Shown one piece after another: positions 27,173 to 36,281 of a stretch of DNA of 64,000 nt (positions are counted from its first letter, which is position 1; each line of letters opens with the position of its first letter). The stretch comes from UBA1081 sp045535305. Its GTDB lineage: Bacteria; Bacillota; Clostridia; Oscillospirales; Acutalibacteraceae. The stretch is from NCBI GenBank assembly GCA_045535305.1, contig JAZSLJ010000007.1, positions 8,868-72,867 on the forward strand, given 5' to 3'. Both the position numbers and the translations under genes were made by a program. The notes under the pieces were generated by a model, which saw only the letters and a program-made list of their open reading frames with translations, searched no databases and was not told the DNA's origin.

Positions 27173-28504
27173 ATGAAATCCTTTTTCAAAAAAGCTCTGG
27201 CAGGCGCATTATCTGCATTAATGCTTGCATCTTGTGCCGCACCTGCTATGGCAGCAAACACAGAAGATGTTGATTACATCATCACAAACCCCTATGAAAC
27301 AGTTGATTGGGACAGCTGGAATCACTACAAAGCAATGCTTCACGCTCACACTCTTTACAGCGACGGCGAAATGGCAATTACAGATGTTGTTGAAGAATAT
27401 TACGCACAGGATTACGATATTCTTGCAATCACAGACCACGGCGTTGTTAATCAGGGCTGGGATAAAATTCCCGAAATGCTCCCTCTTATCGGTTACAACA
27501 AGTACATCAAAAGACTTGAACCTTTAAGTGCTAAAAGATATCAGGAAATCACAAACGGTACAGACCGCGACGGCAGAGGTATGCTTGACGTTGAAAAGGG
27601 CATAGAAATGAACGGCGTTGTTATGAGAAAGAACCATATCAACGGTTTCTTCTGCGGCTACGGTCAGGGCCTTTGGGGTATTGAAGAAGATTATGAAACT
27701 CCCGTTGCAGAAACAGAAAAAGCAGGCGGTATTTCATTCATCGACCATCCCGGCGATTTCTATAACGCAAGCGGCGACATAAACAGAGCTTACGATTACG
27801 CAAACCTTAAAGTATGGTGCGAAATCTTTATGAAATATAAGAGCTGCGTTGGTATTGAGGTTTACAACGAAGGCGACGGCGTTGCAAGACATGACCGTAT
27901 TATCTGGGATAACATTCTTAAGTATACAGTACCCAGAGGCAGAGTTGTATGGGGATTCTCAAACGACGATTCACATTGGCTTTCAACAATCGGACTTACA
28001 GCAGAAATGTTCCTTATGCCTGAAAACACAAACGAGGCTCTCCGCACAGCTATGGAAAACGGCACATTCTTTGCTTGCTCAACTATTTCAAAGGTTGAAA
28101 TGGGTGAGGAATTCGAAGGCAACGGCGACTATGCAAAGGTTACAAACATTGTTGTTGACGAAGCTGAAGACACAATCACAGCTACAATCGAATCCAATTC
28201 CGACTACACAGTAGAATGGATTGCAGACGGTGAGATTATTGCATACGGCGATTCAATCGACCTTGATATGTACAGCGATTCAATCAAATCATACGTTCGT
28301 TTCCAGATAAAGAACGAAGGCGGTATTGTACTTTCACAGCCCTTCGTTACTGATGACGGCAACTTTGAAGAATATCAGTTCGACCTTCCCGCAGACCCCG
28401 ATTACGGTACCATCGGCAATATATTCTACAATATCTATCTCAAGCTCAGAAGAACTCTTATCGGCGAGCTTATTTACAGAGCTGCGGTATTGGATAATAT
28501 GTAA
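27173..28504 (+). CDS. Secreted PHP-domain metal-dependent phosphoesterase
   Basis: The 443-residue protein has an N-terminal signal. A lipobox-like LASC with Cys21 is followed by AAPAMAA, so either lipoprotein or type I cleavage is possible. A PHP domain then gives HAHTLYSDGEM, the ITDHG motif, a mid-domain FIDHPGDF and a C-terminal NDDSHW: the metal-binding histidines and aspartates of the family. PHP enzymes cleave phosphoester bonds with two or three metal ions. A C-terminal beta-rich part of about 120 residues follows. Its export suggests phosphate or phosphodiester scavenging outside the membrane; substrate unknown. A GGAGG ribosome site precedes the start and a strong terminator follows. 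Confidence 0.85.
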   Translation: MKSFFKKALAGALSALMLASCAAPAMAANTEDVDYIITNPYETVDWDSWNHYKAMLHAHTLYSDGEMAITDVVEEYYAQDYDILAITDHGVVNQGWDKIPEMLPLIGYNKYIKRLEPLSAKRYQEITNGTDRDGRGMLDVEKGIEMNGVVMRKNHINGFFCGYGQGLWGIEEDYETPVAETEKAGGISFIDHPGDFYNASGDINRAYDYANLKVWCEIFMKYKSCVGIEVYNEGDGVARHDRIIWDNILKYTVPRGRVVWGFSNDDSHWLSTIGLTAEMFLMPENTNEALRTAMENGTFFACSTISKVEMGEEFEGNGDYAKVTNIVVDEAEDTITATIESNSDYTVEWIADGEIIAYGDSIDLDMYSDSIKSYVRFQIKNEGGIVLSQPFVTDDGNFEEYQFDLPADPDYGTIGNIFYNIYLKLRRTLIGELIYRAAVLDNM

Positions 28505-28518
28505 TAAACAAAAAATTT

Positions 28519-28545
28519 CTGCTCCGGATTCGGAGCAGTTTTTTT
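28519..28545 (+). terminator. Terminator of the PHP-domain gene
   Basis: CTGCTCCG (28519-28526) pairs with CGGAGCAG (28531-28538), four-base loop, followed by seven T. Confidence 0.9.
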
Positions 28546-28554
28546 ATATATAAA

Positions 28555-28583
28555 TTGCATTTTTATAACTCGTATGCTACAAT
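28555..28583 (+). promoter_or_regulatory. Likely promoter of the GH78 gene
   Basis: TTGCAT (28555-28560), 17 bases, TACAAT (28578-28583), 31 bases before the ATG at 28615. Confidence 0.6.
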
Positions 28584-28614
28584 TATATTACTTTATAAAA
28601 AGGAGCGCAGAATA

Positions 28615-30792
28615 ATGAAAAATATACTTAATGCTCAATGGATAAAAAGTGCAAAAATCGTGGAAAGCGGTTCTGTTGAATTCATAAAAGAATTATGTAT
28701 TTCAAAGCAAGTTAAATCCGCAACAATTGAAGCTACTGCTTACGGCGTTTACGAAATTGAAATCAACGGCAAAAAGGTGGGCGATTATATCTTTGCCCCC
28801 GGTTGGACATCATACAGACACCGTTTACAGGTGGAAACTTATGACGTTACATCAATGCTTGCAGAGAATAACACCATCGTTATAGGTGTTGCAGGCGGAT
28901 GGAAAACTCCTAACTTTTTCAACAGCGAAAAAGGTGAAATGTATTTAGGTGTGGGCGAAACCGCTGTTATTGCCGCTATTGAAATTGAATACACAGACGG
29001 CACAAACGAAATTATCTATACCGATGAAAATTGGCTCTGCCGCAAAGGCAAAACTCTTTATTCCCACATCTATAACGGCTACACATACGACCCCTCATTC
29101 ACAGACGACAAGACTGTGTACGCGCTCCCCTTCCCCTGCAAAAAAGATAATCTTATGGACCGTGTGGGCGAAAAAGTTACCGAGCACGAATACATCACCG
29201 CAAAGGAAATTATTATCACTCCCAAGGGTGAAACAGTGCTTGATTTCGGTCAGAATGTTACAGGCTATGTTCAGTTTAAAATCAAAGGCAACAAAGGCGA
29301 AAAAGCCGTTATTCACCACGCGGAAGTGCTTGATGCCGAGGGCAATTTCTACACCGACAACTACCGTAGTGCAAAGGCAGAAGCCGCATTTATCTGCGAC
29401 GGCGAGGAGCATATTTACAAGCCCCGTTACAATTTCTTCGGTTTCCGTTACATCAGACTCGAAAATTGGAGCGACGAGGTAAAAACAGAGAACTTTACCG
29501 CTATCGTTGTTCATTCAGATATGAAGCGAACAGGTTATTTTGAATGTTCCGATGCTCGTATCAACAAGCTTTTCAGTAACGTCATATGGGGTCAGAAAGG
29601 CAATTTCCTTGATGTTCCCACAGACTGCCCGCAGCGTGATGAAAGACTCGGCTGGACAGGTGATGCTCAGGTATTCGTTAAAACAGCATCATACAACTAT
29701 GACGTTGAAAAATTCTTTATAAAGTGGCTCGGCGACCTCAGAGCTGACCAGACAAACTGGGGTGCGGTGCCTCATGTTATTCCCAACACATTCCAGCCCG
29801 ACGATGAATGCTCCGCCGCCTGGGCAGATGCGGCAACAATATGCCCCTGGCAGATTTATCAGACCTATGGCAACAAGCAGATTCTCGAAGATTCTCTCAA
29901 ATCAATGCGTGATTATCTTGAATATATTGAATATCACACCTGGGACGGTATCTGGGCAAAGGGACACCATTTCGGCGACTGGCTCAATCTTGACGGCAGT
30001 TCACCTGAAGATTGCAGTCATGGTACAGATAAAGACCTTATTGCGGCAGCATTTTTCATCTATTCAAGTGAGCTTTACATAAAATCCTGTGCCGTTTGCG
30101 GCAAGGATGCGGACACAATTCCCGAACTGCGTGAAAAATCAATAATCGCATTCAGAAACAAGTATATGAAAGACGGCAAAATCCTGCCCGAATATGCAAC
30201 TCAGACTGCTTGTGTACTTGCCTGTCATTTCGGCATCAGCGATAACATCCCCGAAACTGCAAAACAGCTCAACGAGCTTGTAACAGAGTGCGGACACCTT
30301 AAAACAGGCTTTGTAGGCACACCATATCTGCTTCACGCTTTAAGCGACAACGGCTACACAAAAACTGCATACGATCTGCTTCTTCGTGAAGAATATCCCT
30401 CATGGCTGTTCTCTGTTAAAATGGGTGCAACCACAATCTGGGAGCATTGGGACGGTATGCGTGAGGACGGCACAATGTGGAGTGATTCAATGAACTCCTT
30501 TAACCACTATGCTTATGGCTCTGTTGCCGACTGGCTTTACGGTGATGCGGCGGGTATAAAGATTGACGAAAGCAAGCCTGCATTTGAGCATATCATTTTT
30601 GCACCCGTTACTGATGAAAGACTCGACTATGTTAAGGCTTCAATCGAATCAAGACACGGCACTGTAAAATCCGAATGGAAAAGAGAAAACGGCGTTGTTA
30701 CATATTCCTTCACAGTCCCCGAAGGATGTACGGCAACTGTTATTCTTGACGGAAAAGAAACGGAAATTACAGAGGGTGAATATACATTTTAA
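28615..30792 (+). CDS. Alpha-L-rhamnosidase, GH78
   Basis: The 725-residue protein has the GH78 order: an N-terminal beta-sandwich with AYGVYEIEINGKKVG and APGWTSYRHRLQ, the concanavalin-like domain, and an (alpha/alpha)6 barrel. The signature DCPQRDERLGWTGDAQV contains the likely general acid Glu343. The late motif TTIWEHWDGM is also present. It releases alpha-L-rhamnose from plant glycosides or polysaccharides, in the cytoplasm since no signal peptide is present. ATG at 28615 with AAGGAG 9 bases upstream is chosen; a start 20 codons upstream would fall inside the promoter. Confidence 0.93.
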   Translation: MKNILNAQWIKSAKIVESGSVEFIKELCISKQVKSATIEATAYGVYEIEINGKKVGDYIFAPGWTSYRHRLQVETYDVTSMLAENNTIVIGVAGGWKTPNFFNSEKGEMYLGVGETAVIAAIEIEYTDGTNEIIYTDENWLCRKGKTLYSHIYNGYTYDPSFTDDKTVYALPFPCKKDNLMDRVGEKVTEHEYITAKEIIITPKGETVLDFGQNVTGYVQFKIKGNKGEKAVIHHAEVLDAEGNFYTDNYRSAKAEAAFICDGEEHIYKPRYNFFGFRYIRLENWSDEVKTENFTAIVVHSDMKRTGYFECSDARINKLFSNVIWGQKGNFLDVPTDCPQRDERLGWTGDAQVFVKTASYNYDVEKFFIKWLGDLRADQTNWGAVPHVIPNTFQPDDECSAAWADAATICPWQIYQTYGNKQILEDSLKSMRDYLEYIEYHTWDGIWAKGHHFGDWLNLDGSSPEDCSHGTDKDLIAAAFFIYSSELYIKSCAVCGKDADTIPELREKSIIAFRNKYMKDGKILPEYATQTACVLACHFGISDNIPETAKQLNELVTECGHLKTGFVGTPYLLHALSDNGYTKTAYDLLLREEYPSWLFSVKMGATTIWEHWDGMREDGTMWSDSMNSFNHYAYGSVADWLYGDAAGIKIDESKPAFEHIIFAPVTDERLDYVKASIESRHGTVKSEWKRENGVVTYSFTVPEGCTATVILDGKETEITEGEYTF

Positions 30793-30807
30793 ATACTTTA
30801 TATAAAT

Positions 30808-30846
30808 AAAAAAACTCCGAAGTTTCAATGCTTCGGAGCTTTTTTT
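30808..30846. terminator. Bidirectional terminator between GH78 and metallophosphoesterase genes
   Basis: CTCCGAAG (30815-30822) pairs with CTTCGGAG (30831-30838), with a run of seven A before and seven T after. It serves both convergent genes. Confidence 0.9.
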
Positions 30847-30848
30847 GG

Positions 30849-31865
30849 TCAATTCACTTGTTCAAAATCATACATATCTCTTATATTTTCTGCATTGGTA
30901 TGAATTGTGATTAAGGTACTTGATACTTTTGTCTGCGGTGTAATGTGATAATATGTACCGTTATAAAAACTGCATTTACCCTCTTTCGGGTGAACGTGTC
31001 CCATCGAAACAAGTCCCACACATCCCGACTTTTCAAAAACCTCGTCAAGCGGTGCATTTTTTGGAATATTGTACTCTTCCTTTACCTCATCAAGCGTTGA
31101 GTAATTATCTGCATATGCTTCTCCGTTAATTGCGGCTTTTGCAAAGTTGGGAGTGTTTTCGTGTAAAAACACGCTTATCATAATATCAGGATTTGTTTTG
31201 AGCTTTTCATCAATTGCGTTTTTACACCACTGAACCTGATCTTCGTGTACATATCCGTAAATATGCTCTTCATCCTCATTATCATAATCCATTGTATCAA
31301 GAAATACAAAAGAATGAACTGTTTTTTCACCGTCTGAAATGTCAATCGTATACTGTGCACCACCGGAAATATCCTTTTCATCTGCACAAAGACAATATTC
31401 TGACTGTGAAAGATATGCAACCACATCTGCACTTGTTCCGTATTTTATACCGTCATTATTGCCGGGGATATATGCCCAATACTGCTCAAGTGAATCAAAA
31501 AGTCCACCTATTTTATCAAGAACATACTGTTTATTAAAAGCTCCCGATTCACCGTCATCTATCATATCACCCGAAACAACAACAAGGTCAGGATTATATT
31601 TTACCGTCAACTCCTCCATCTTTTTTAACAATTTTACATCATTCCATGAAAGTCCTGTAGTGAAATGCGTATCTGAAAATTGCAAAACTGTGAAATCTCC
31701 GTTTTTATCCGCATACAGTATTGGAAATTCCTTGTTTACCGTTATCGTTTCGGCATAACCGGTTATATCACCTTTTGATGTAAGCTGTGTAAATGAGCCG
31801 TCCGTTGTGAAAAAATTAAATATTCCGCTGAGAACTGCCAACAAAATTGCAAAAAATGCTTTCAT
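30849..31865 (-). CDS. Exported calcineurin-like metallophosphoesterase
   Basis: The 338-residue protein has a hydrophobic N-terminal segment (about residues 1-18) fitting a signal sequence or anchor. The five metallophosphoesterase blocks follow in order: FSDTHF, GDMIDD, GNND, a His in VFLHENTP, and GHVHP. Two metal ions are coordinated by these residues. It resembles purple-acid-phosphatase or DUF-type exported phosphatases; the substrate is unknown. The promoter at 31892-31920 is divergent from, and intertwined with, the control region of a small XRE regulator. Confidence 0.85.
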   Translation of the reverse strand: MKAFFAILLAVLSGIFNFFTTDGSFTQLTSKGDITGYAETITVNKEFPILYADKNGDFTVLQFSDTHFTTGLSWNDVKLLKKMEELTVKYNPDLVVVSGDMIDDGESGAFNKQYVLDKIGGLFDSLEQYWAYIPGNNDGIKYGTSADVVAYLSQSEYCLCADEKDISGGAQYTIDISDGEKTVHSFVFLDTMDYDNEDEEHIYGYVHEDQVQWCKNAIDEKLKTNPDIMISVFLHENTPNFAKAAINGEAYADNYSTLDEVKEEYNIPKNAPLDEVFEKSGCVGLVSMGHVHPKEGKCSFYNGTYYHITPQTKVSSTLITIHTNAENIRDMYDFEQVN

Positions 31866-31891
31866 TATAGTTCCTCCTTATTTTTTTCTTT

Positions 31892-31941
31892 ATATTATCA
31901 CAAAATGAGATATATGTCAATACTTAATACTTTTTTAGTAT
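31892..31941. promoter_or_regulatory. Divergent control region with consensus promoter and palindrome
   Basis: On the minus strand TTGACA (31915-31920), 17 bases, TAATAT (31892-31897) drives the metallophosphoesterase. Just next to it the palindrome ATACT-TTTTT-AGTAT (31927-31941) lies before the XRE gene and could be its operator. A similar layout exists at 47294-47348. Confidence 0.55.
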
Positions 31942-31968
31942 AAAATATATTTGATTGGAGTGGACTAT

Positions 31969-32181
31969 GTGCGACTTAAAGATTTGCGTGAAGATAATGA
32001 TTATTCACAAACTTTTATTGCTGAATATTTAGGAGTAAAACAAAATACTTACTCTCAATATGAATGTGAAAAAAGAGAAATACCTATTTCAATGCTTGTA
32101 AAACTTGCAAAACTTTATAACACATCCGTTGACTATATACTTTGCATTACAAATAACCCTGACAGATACGAAGATGTGTAA
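31969..32181 (+). CDS. Small XRE-family HTH regulator
   Basis: The 70-residue protein is a single helix-turn-helix domain: LKDLREDNDYSQTFIAEYLGV, then QNTYSQYECEKREIPISM with the recognition helix, and VDYILCIT. It resembles stand-alone phage-type or SinR-like repressors. Start GTG at 31969 has GGAG 8 bases upstream; a TTG six codons earlier lacks a ribosome site. It lies divergent from the metallophosphoesterase gene. A paralogue at 47365-47571 is divergent from a small lipoprotein gene. The target is unknown. Confidence 0.8.
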   Translation: MRLKDLREDNDYSQTFIAEYLGVKQNTYSQYECEKREIPISMLVKLAKLYNTSVDYILCITNNPDRYEDV

Positions 32182-32217
32182 ATCTCCGAAGATTATACAT
32201 TAGAGATTAAGTTTCAC

Positions 32218-32246
32218 TTGACAAAAACTGATATATTGAGTATAAT
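32218..32246 (+). promoter_or_regulatory. Consensus promoter of antisense RNA, toxin locus 2
   Basis: TTGACA (32218-32223), 17 bases, TATAAT (32241-32246): a full match to consensus, as at locus 1. Confidence 0.85.
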
Positions 32247-32252
32247 AAAAAT

Positions 32253-32348
32253 GCAAGGTGTTACCGACAGACGGATGCACCCTCGCAAGATACTGTTTAT
32301 GAAATAAACCGTCCTACGATTCGAAGCAAAGGGCGGTTATTTCTTTTT
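32253..32348 (+). ncRNA. Predicted antisense RNA of type I toxin locus 2
   Basis: The transcript begins near 32253 with AAGGTGTTACCGACAGACGG, almost identical to the locus 1 RNA, and keeps the CACCCTC segment (32278-32284). It ends at a hairpin formed by 32303-32313 and 32331-32341 (one bulged A, one G-U) plus a T-rich tract. The middle part differs from locus 1. It overlaps the toxin gene's last codons on the other strand. Confidence 0.75.
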
Positions 32349-32417
32349 GCTGTTTATAGCAAGTATGTAGCCTGTTGCAAAGACAAATACAAGAATAATT
32401 GCCGCAAAATACTCCAT
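32337..32417 (-). CDS. Type I toxin-like small membrane peptide, locus 2
   Basis: The 26-residue ORF reads MEYFAAIILVFVFATGYILA, then INSKKK: one hydrophobic helix with a lysine-rich tail. The ribosome site AAGGGGGTG lies 7-8 bases upstream and can pair with the conserved upstream CCACACCCTC. The toxin sequence differs from locus 1, but the leader, promoter, terminator and antisense RNA are clearly homologous. Confidence 0.7.
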   Translation of the reverse strand: MEYFAAIILVFVFATGYILAINSKKK

Positions 32418-32483
32418 AGCATACACCCCCTTTTGAGGGTGTGGATTCAACCGCCTACCGTAAAGATAACACCTTACGCTGAC

Positions 32484-32512
32484 ATTATAAGCCGTATTTT
32501 GACATTTGTCAA
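32484..32512 (-). promoter_or_regulatory. Toxin promoter, locus 2
   Basis: On the minus strand TTGACA (32507-32512), 17 bases, TATAAT (32484-32489), a full consensus match. Confidence 0.8.
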
Positions 32513-32534
32513 TTGCAATAATATACAAAGACTC

Positions 32535-32574
32535 AAAAATAACGCAGTTACCGCTGAAAGGCAGTAACTGCGTT
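32535..32574 (-). terminator. Terminator of the purine operon
   Basis: The stem AACGCAGTTAC (32541-32551) pairs with GTAACTGCGTT (32564-32574). On the minus strand it is followed by ATTTTTGAG, the U-rich end, about 15 bases after the purL stop. Confidence 0.8.
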
Positions 32575-32588
32575 TTGCTGTATTTTAC

Positions 32589-35500
32589 TTACTTAAAGTA
32601 TTTAACTGCTGATGTGAACATACCGATATTGAAATCGCCGTCAACGTTCTTATAAAGTCCGTTGCCGATACGCTCGGAGTGTCCCATTTTACCGAGAACT
32701 CTGCCGTCGGGTGAAGTGATACCTTCAATAGCACATACAGAGTTGTTGGGATTGAAATGAATATCCGTTGTGGGGTTGCCGTTAAGGTCAACATACTGTG
32801 TAGCAATCTGACCGTTAGCCGCAAGCTCCTTAACAAGATCGTCGGAGCAGAGGAATCTGCCTTCGCCGTGAGAAATAGGCACTGTGTAAACATCACCCAC
32901 ATTTGTTTCCATAAGCCAGGGGGACTTATTGGATGCAATTCTTGTGCGTACAAGTCTGGACTGATGTCTGCCGATTGTGTTGTAAGTAAGAGTGGGACAG
33001 GATGCATCAGTATCAATTATCTCACCGTAAGGAACAAGACCTAACTTGATAAGAGCCTGGAAGCCGTTACAGATACCTGCCATAAGGCCGTCGCGGTTTT
33101 TAAGAAGCTCATGTACCTGCTCTTTGATTGCCGCATTACGGAAGAATGCTGTAATGAATTTACCTGCACCGTCGGGCTCATCCCCGCCGGAGAAACCGCC
33201 GGGGATAAAGATAATCTGAGAATCCTTAACCTTGCTTGCAAACGCATCAACAGATTCTGCAATAGCCTGTGCTGAAAGGTTCTTTATAACAAAGATTTCG
33301 GGGTCTGCACCTGCTGTCATAAGTGCCTTTGCTGTGTCAAACTCACAGTTTGTGCCGGGGAATACGGGAATAAGCACCTTGGGCTTTGCTGTTTTGATAG
33401 CGGGAGCAACTCTTGTTTCTGCATTATATGAAAATGCGGGAATTTCCTTGTTATCCTGTTTGATATTGCAGGAATAGATAGGTTCAAGCTTGTTTTCGTA
33501 AATTTCAAGGAGAGAAGCAAGCTCAATTTCGGTATTTGCATACTTGATTGTCTCTTCAAGAGTTGTGTAACCGAGAAGAGTGCCGATTTCATCCTCTGTA
33601 TTGAGTTCAAGAATGAATGCACCGTAGTTATATCCGAAAATATCATCAAGTTCAACAGCATCGTTATACTCAAAGCCGATACCGTTACCGAAGCACATCT
33701 TCATAACAGCTTCTGCAACACCGCCGTAAGTGGGAGTGTAACAAGCTTCAACAATACCCTTGCTCATATAGCCGTAAACTTCGTCAAAGAGTGCTTTTTC
33801 GGATGCTGCAACGGGAAGACCGTTTTCATCACATTCGGGTTTAAGGATAACAACCTTATGACCCGCACCCTTGAATTCGGGAGAAACAACCTCATTTACA
33901 TTACCTGTTGTAACAGCAAATGAAACGAGTGTGGGAGGTACGTCGATATCCTCAAAAGTACCGCTCATTGAGTCTTTACCGCCGATAGATGCGATTTCGT
34001 AATCCATCTGAGCCTTGAATGCACCGAGAAGTGCTGAAAGAGGCTGTCCCCAACGAGCAGGGCTCTTTTCGGGTTTTTCAAAATATTCCTGGAATGTAAG
34101 GTACACGTCCTCAAACTTTGCGCCTGTTGCAACAAGCTTTGCAACAGACTCAACAACAGCAAGATATGCGCCGTGATAAGGACTCTTTTCCATAATAAAG
34201 GGATTGTAACCCCATGACATATATGAACAGGTGTCTGTGTGCTGTTTTTCAACGGAAACCTTATTTACCATAGCCTGAATGGGAGTAAGCTGATTCTTAC
34301 CGCCGAAAGGCATAAGAACTGTGCCTGCACCGATTGTGGAGTCAAAACGCTCGGAAAGTCCTCTCTTTGAGCAGACGTTAAGGTCGCCTGCGAGAGCTTT
34401 GTATGCACTGTCAAAATCGGTAACTGCACCTTTATCATATGACTTGAACTTTTCAGGTCTAATGTCGATATGCTTCTGTGCGCCGTTTGAGTTAAGGAAC
34501 TCTCTTGAAAGGTCAACAATAACCTTTCCGTTCCATGTCATTGTAAGTCTGGGCTCTGCTTTTACCTTTGCAACAACTGTTGCTTCAAGGTTTTCACTGT
34601 TTGCAAGCTCTACGAATCTTGCAACATCCTTTGCTTCAACAACAACAGCCATTCTTTCCTGTGATTCGCTGATAGCAAGCTCTGTGCCGTCAAGACCTTC
34701 GTACTTTTTGGGTACTGCATTAAGGTCGATTTCAAGACCGTCTGCAAGCTCACCGATGGCAACGGATACACCGCCTGCACCGAAGTCGTTACAACGCTTG
34801 ATAAGTCTTGAAGCCTCTGCATTTCTGAAAAGACGCTGAAGCTTTCTTTCCTCGGGAGCATTACCCTTCTGAACCTCTGCACCGCAGCTTTCAAGTGATT
34901 CAAGAGTGTGTGATTTTGATGAACCTGTTGCACCGCCGCAACCGTCGCGGCCTGTTCTGCCGCCTAAAAGGATAACGATATCACCGGGATCGGGACATTC
35001 TCTTCTTACGTTTTCAGCGGGAGCAGCAGCAATAACTGCGCCGATTTCCATACGCTTTGCAACATAACCGCTGTGGTAGATTTCGTCTACCTGACCTGTT
35101 GCAAGACCGATCTGGTTGCCGTAGGATGAATAACCTGCAGCAGCAGTAGTAACAATCTTTCTCTGGGGAAGCTTACCCTTGATTGTATCTTTAACGGGAA
35201 CAAGAGGATCGCCTGCGCCTGTAACACGCATAGCTGCATATACATAAGAACGGCCTGAAAGGGGGTCGCGGATTGCGCCGCCGATACAGGTTGCCGCACC
35301 GCCGAAGGGCTCAATTTCTGTGGGGTGGTTGTGAGTTTCGTTTTTGAAAAGAAGAAGCCAATCCTGTTCTTCACCCTCAACGTTAACCTTAATTTTAACG
35401 GTACAAGCGTTGATTTCTTCTGATTCGTCAATTCTCGGAAGCTTGCCCTTTGCCTTTAAATATCTTGTGCCTACTGTGGCAATATCCATAAGGTTGATGG

Positions 35501-36281
35501 GCTTTGTTCTGCCGATTTCGTGTCTTGCGGCAATGTATTCGTCATAAGCCTTCTGCAAAAGAGGCTCTTCAAACTTAACGCTGTCGATTGTGGTTAAGAA
35601 TGTTGTATGACGGCAATGATCTGACCAGTATGTATCAATCATTCTGATTTCCGTAATAGTGGGTGTCTTGTTTTCGGACTTGAAATAATCCTGACAGAAT
35701 TTAATATCGTCAGCATCCATAGCAAGAGCGTAATTCTTAACAAACTGTGCAAGACCGTTTTCATCAAGGTCATTAAAGCCTTCAAGCACAGCTACGCTGT
35801 CGGGTACTGTGTACTCTGCCTTGAGAGTATCGAAAGTATCCATTGTTGCTTCACGGCTCTCAACAGGGTTGATAACATACTTTTTAACAGCTTCAATTTC
35901 TGATGCGGACATATCGCCCTTCATAACATAAACTCTCGCAGTTCTTACAAGAGGTCTTTCGCCCTGTGAAATAATCTGTATACACTGAGCGGCGGAGTCT
36001 GCACGCTGGTCAAACTGACCGGGAAGATACTCAACTGCAAATACAATATCACCCTCATCAGCTTTAAGCTCGTCTGTTACGATGTCAAGCTGAGGCTCGG
36101 AGAAAACCGTTTTAACGGAGTAATCAAACAAATCCTTGTCGATATTTTCAACATCATAACGGTTAAGAAGTCTTAATTCTTTAAGAGAAGAAATACCGAG
36201 AAGTGTAATCAAATCGTTTTTAAGAGAATGAGCCTCGTGGGCAAGTTCTTCTTTTTTTTCTACAAATATTCTGTATACCAT
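32589..36281 (-). CDS. purL: Phosphoribosylformylglycinamidine synthase, single-chain PurL
   Basis: The 1230-residue enzyme combines the FGAM synthase domains and a C-terminal glutamine amidotransferase. The nucleotide-binding repeats include NETHNHPTEIEPFGGAATC and GGRTGRDGCGGATGSS. In the amidotransferase (from about residue 975), Cys1071 lies in GICNGFQAL, with the His and Glu in SHGEGRF. It converts FGAR, ATP and glutamine to FGAM in purine synthesis. It is the clostridial long form, so separate PurQ and PurS are not needed. Its ATG overlaps the purD stop by one base. It is the last gene of the pur operon. Confidence 0.95.
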   Translation of the reverse strand: MVYRIFVEKKEELAHEAHSLKNDLITLLGISSLKELRLLNRYDVENIDKDLFDYSVKTVFSEPQLDIVTDELKADEGDIVFAVEYLPGQFDQRADSAAQCIQIISQGERPLVRTARVYVMKGDMSASEIEAVKKYVINPVESREATMDTFDTLKAEYTVPDSVAVLEGFNDLDENGLAQFVKNYALAMDADDIKFCQDYFKSENKTPTITEIRMIDTYWSDHCRHTTFLTTIDSVKFEEPLLQKAYDEYIAARHEIGRTKPINLMDIATVGTRYLKAKGKLPRIDESEEINACTVKIKVNVEGEEQDWLLLFKNETHNHPTEIEPFGGAATCIGGAIRDPLSGRSYVYAAMRVTGAGDPLVPVKDTIKGKLPQRKIVTTAAAGYSSYGNQIGLATGQVDEIYHSGYVAKRMEIGAVIAAAPAENVRRECPDPGDIVILLGGRTGRDGCGGATGSSKSHTLESLESCGAEVQKGNAPEERKLQRLFRNAEASRLIKRCNDFGAGGVSVAIGELADGLEIDLNAVPKKYEGLDGTELAISESQERMAVVVEAKDVARFVELANSENLEATVVAKVKAEPRLTMTWNGKVIVDLSREFLNSNGAQKHIDIRPEKFKSYDKGAVTDFDSAYKALAGDLNVCSKRGLSERFDSTIGAGTVLMPFGGKNQLTPIQAMVNKVSVEKQHTDTCSYMSWGYNPFIMEKSPYHGAYLAVVESVAKLVATGAKFEDVYLTFQEYFEKPEKSPARWGQPLSALLGAFKAQMDYEIASIGGKDSMSGTFEDIDVPPTLVSFAVTTGNVNEVVSPEFKGAGHKVVILKPECDENGLPVAASEKALFDEVYGYMSKGIVEACYTPTYGGVAEAVMKMCFGNGIGFEYNDAVELDDIFGYNYGAFILELNTEDEIGTLLGYTTLEETIKYANTEIELASLLEIYENKLEPIYSCNIKQDNKEIPAFSYNAETRVAPAIKTAKPKVLIPVFPGTNCEFDTAKALMTAGADPEIFVIKNLSAQAIAESVDAFASKVKDSQIIFIPGGFSGGDEPDGAGKFITAFFRNAAIKEQVHELLKNRDGLMAGICNGFQALIKLGLVPYGEIIDTDASCPTLTYNTIGRHQSRLVRTRIASNKSPWLMETNVGDVYTVPISHGEGRFLCSDDLVKELAANGQIATQYVDLNGNPTTDIHFNPNNSVCAIEGITSPDGRVLGKMGHSERIGNGLYKNVDGDFNIGMFTSAVKYFK

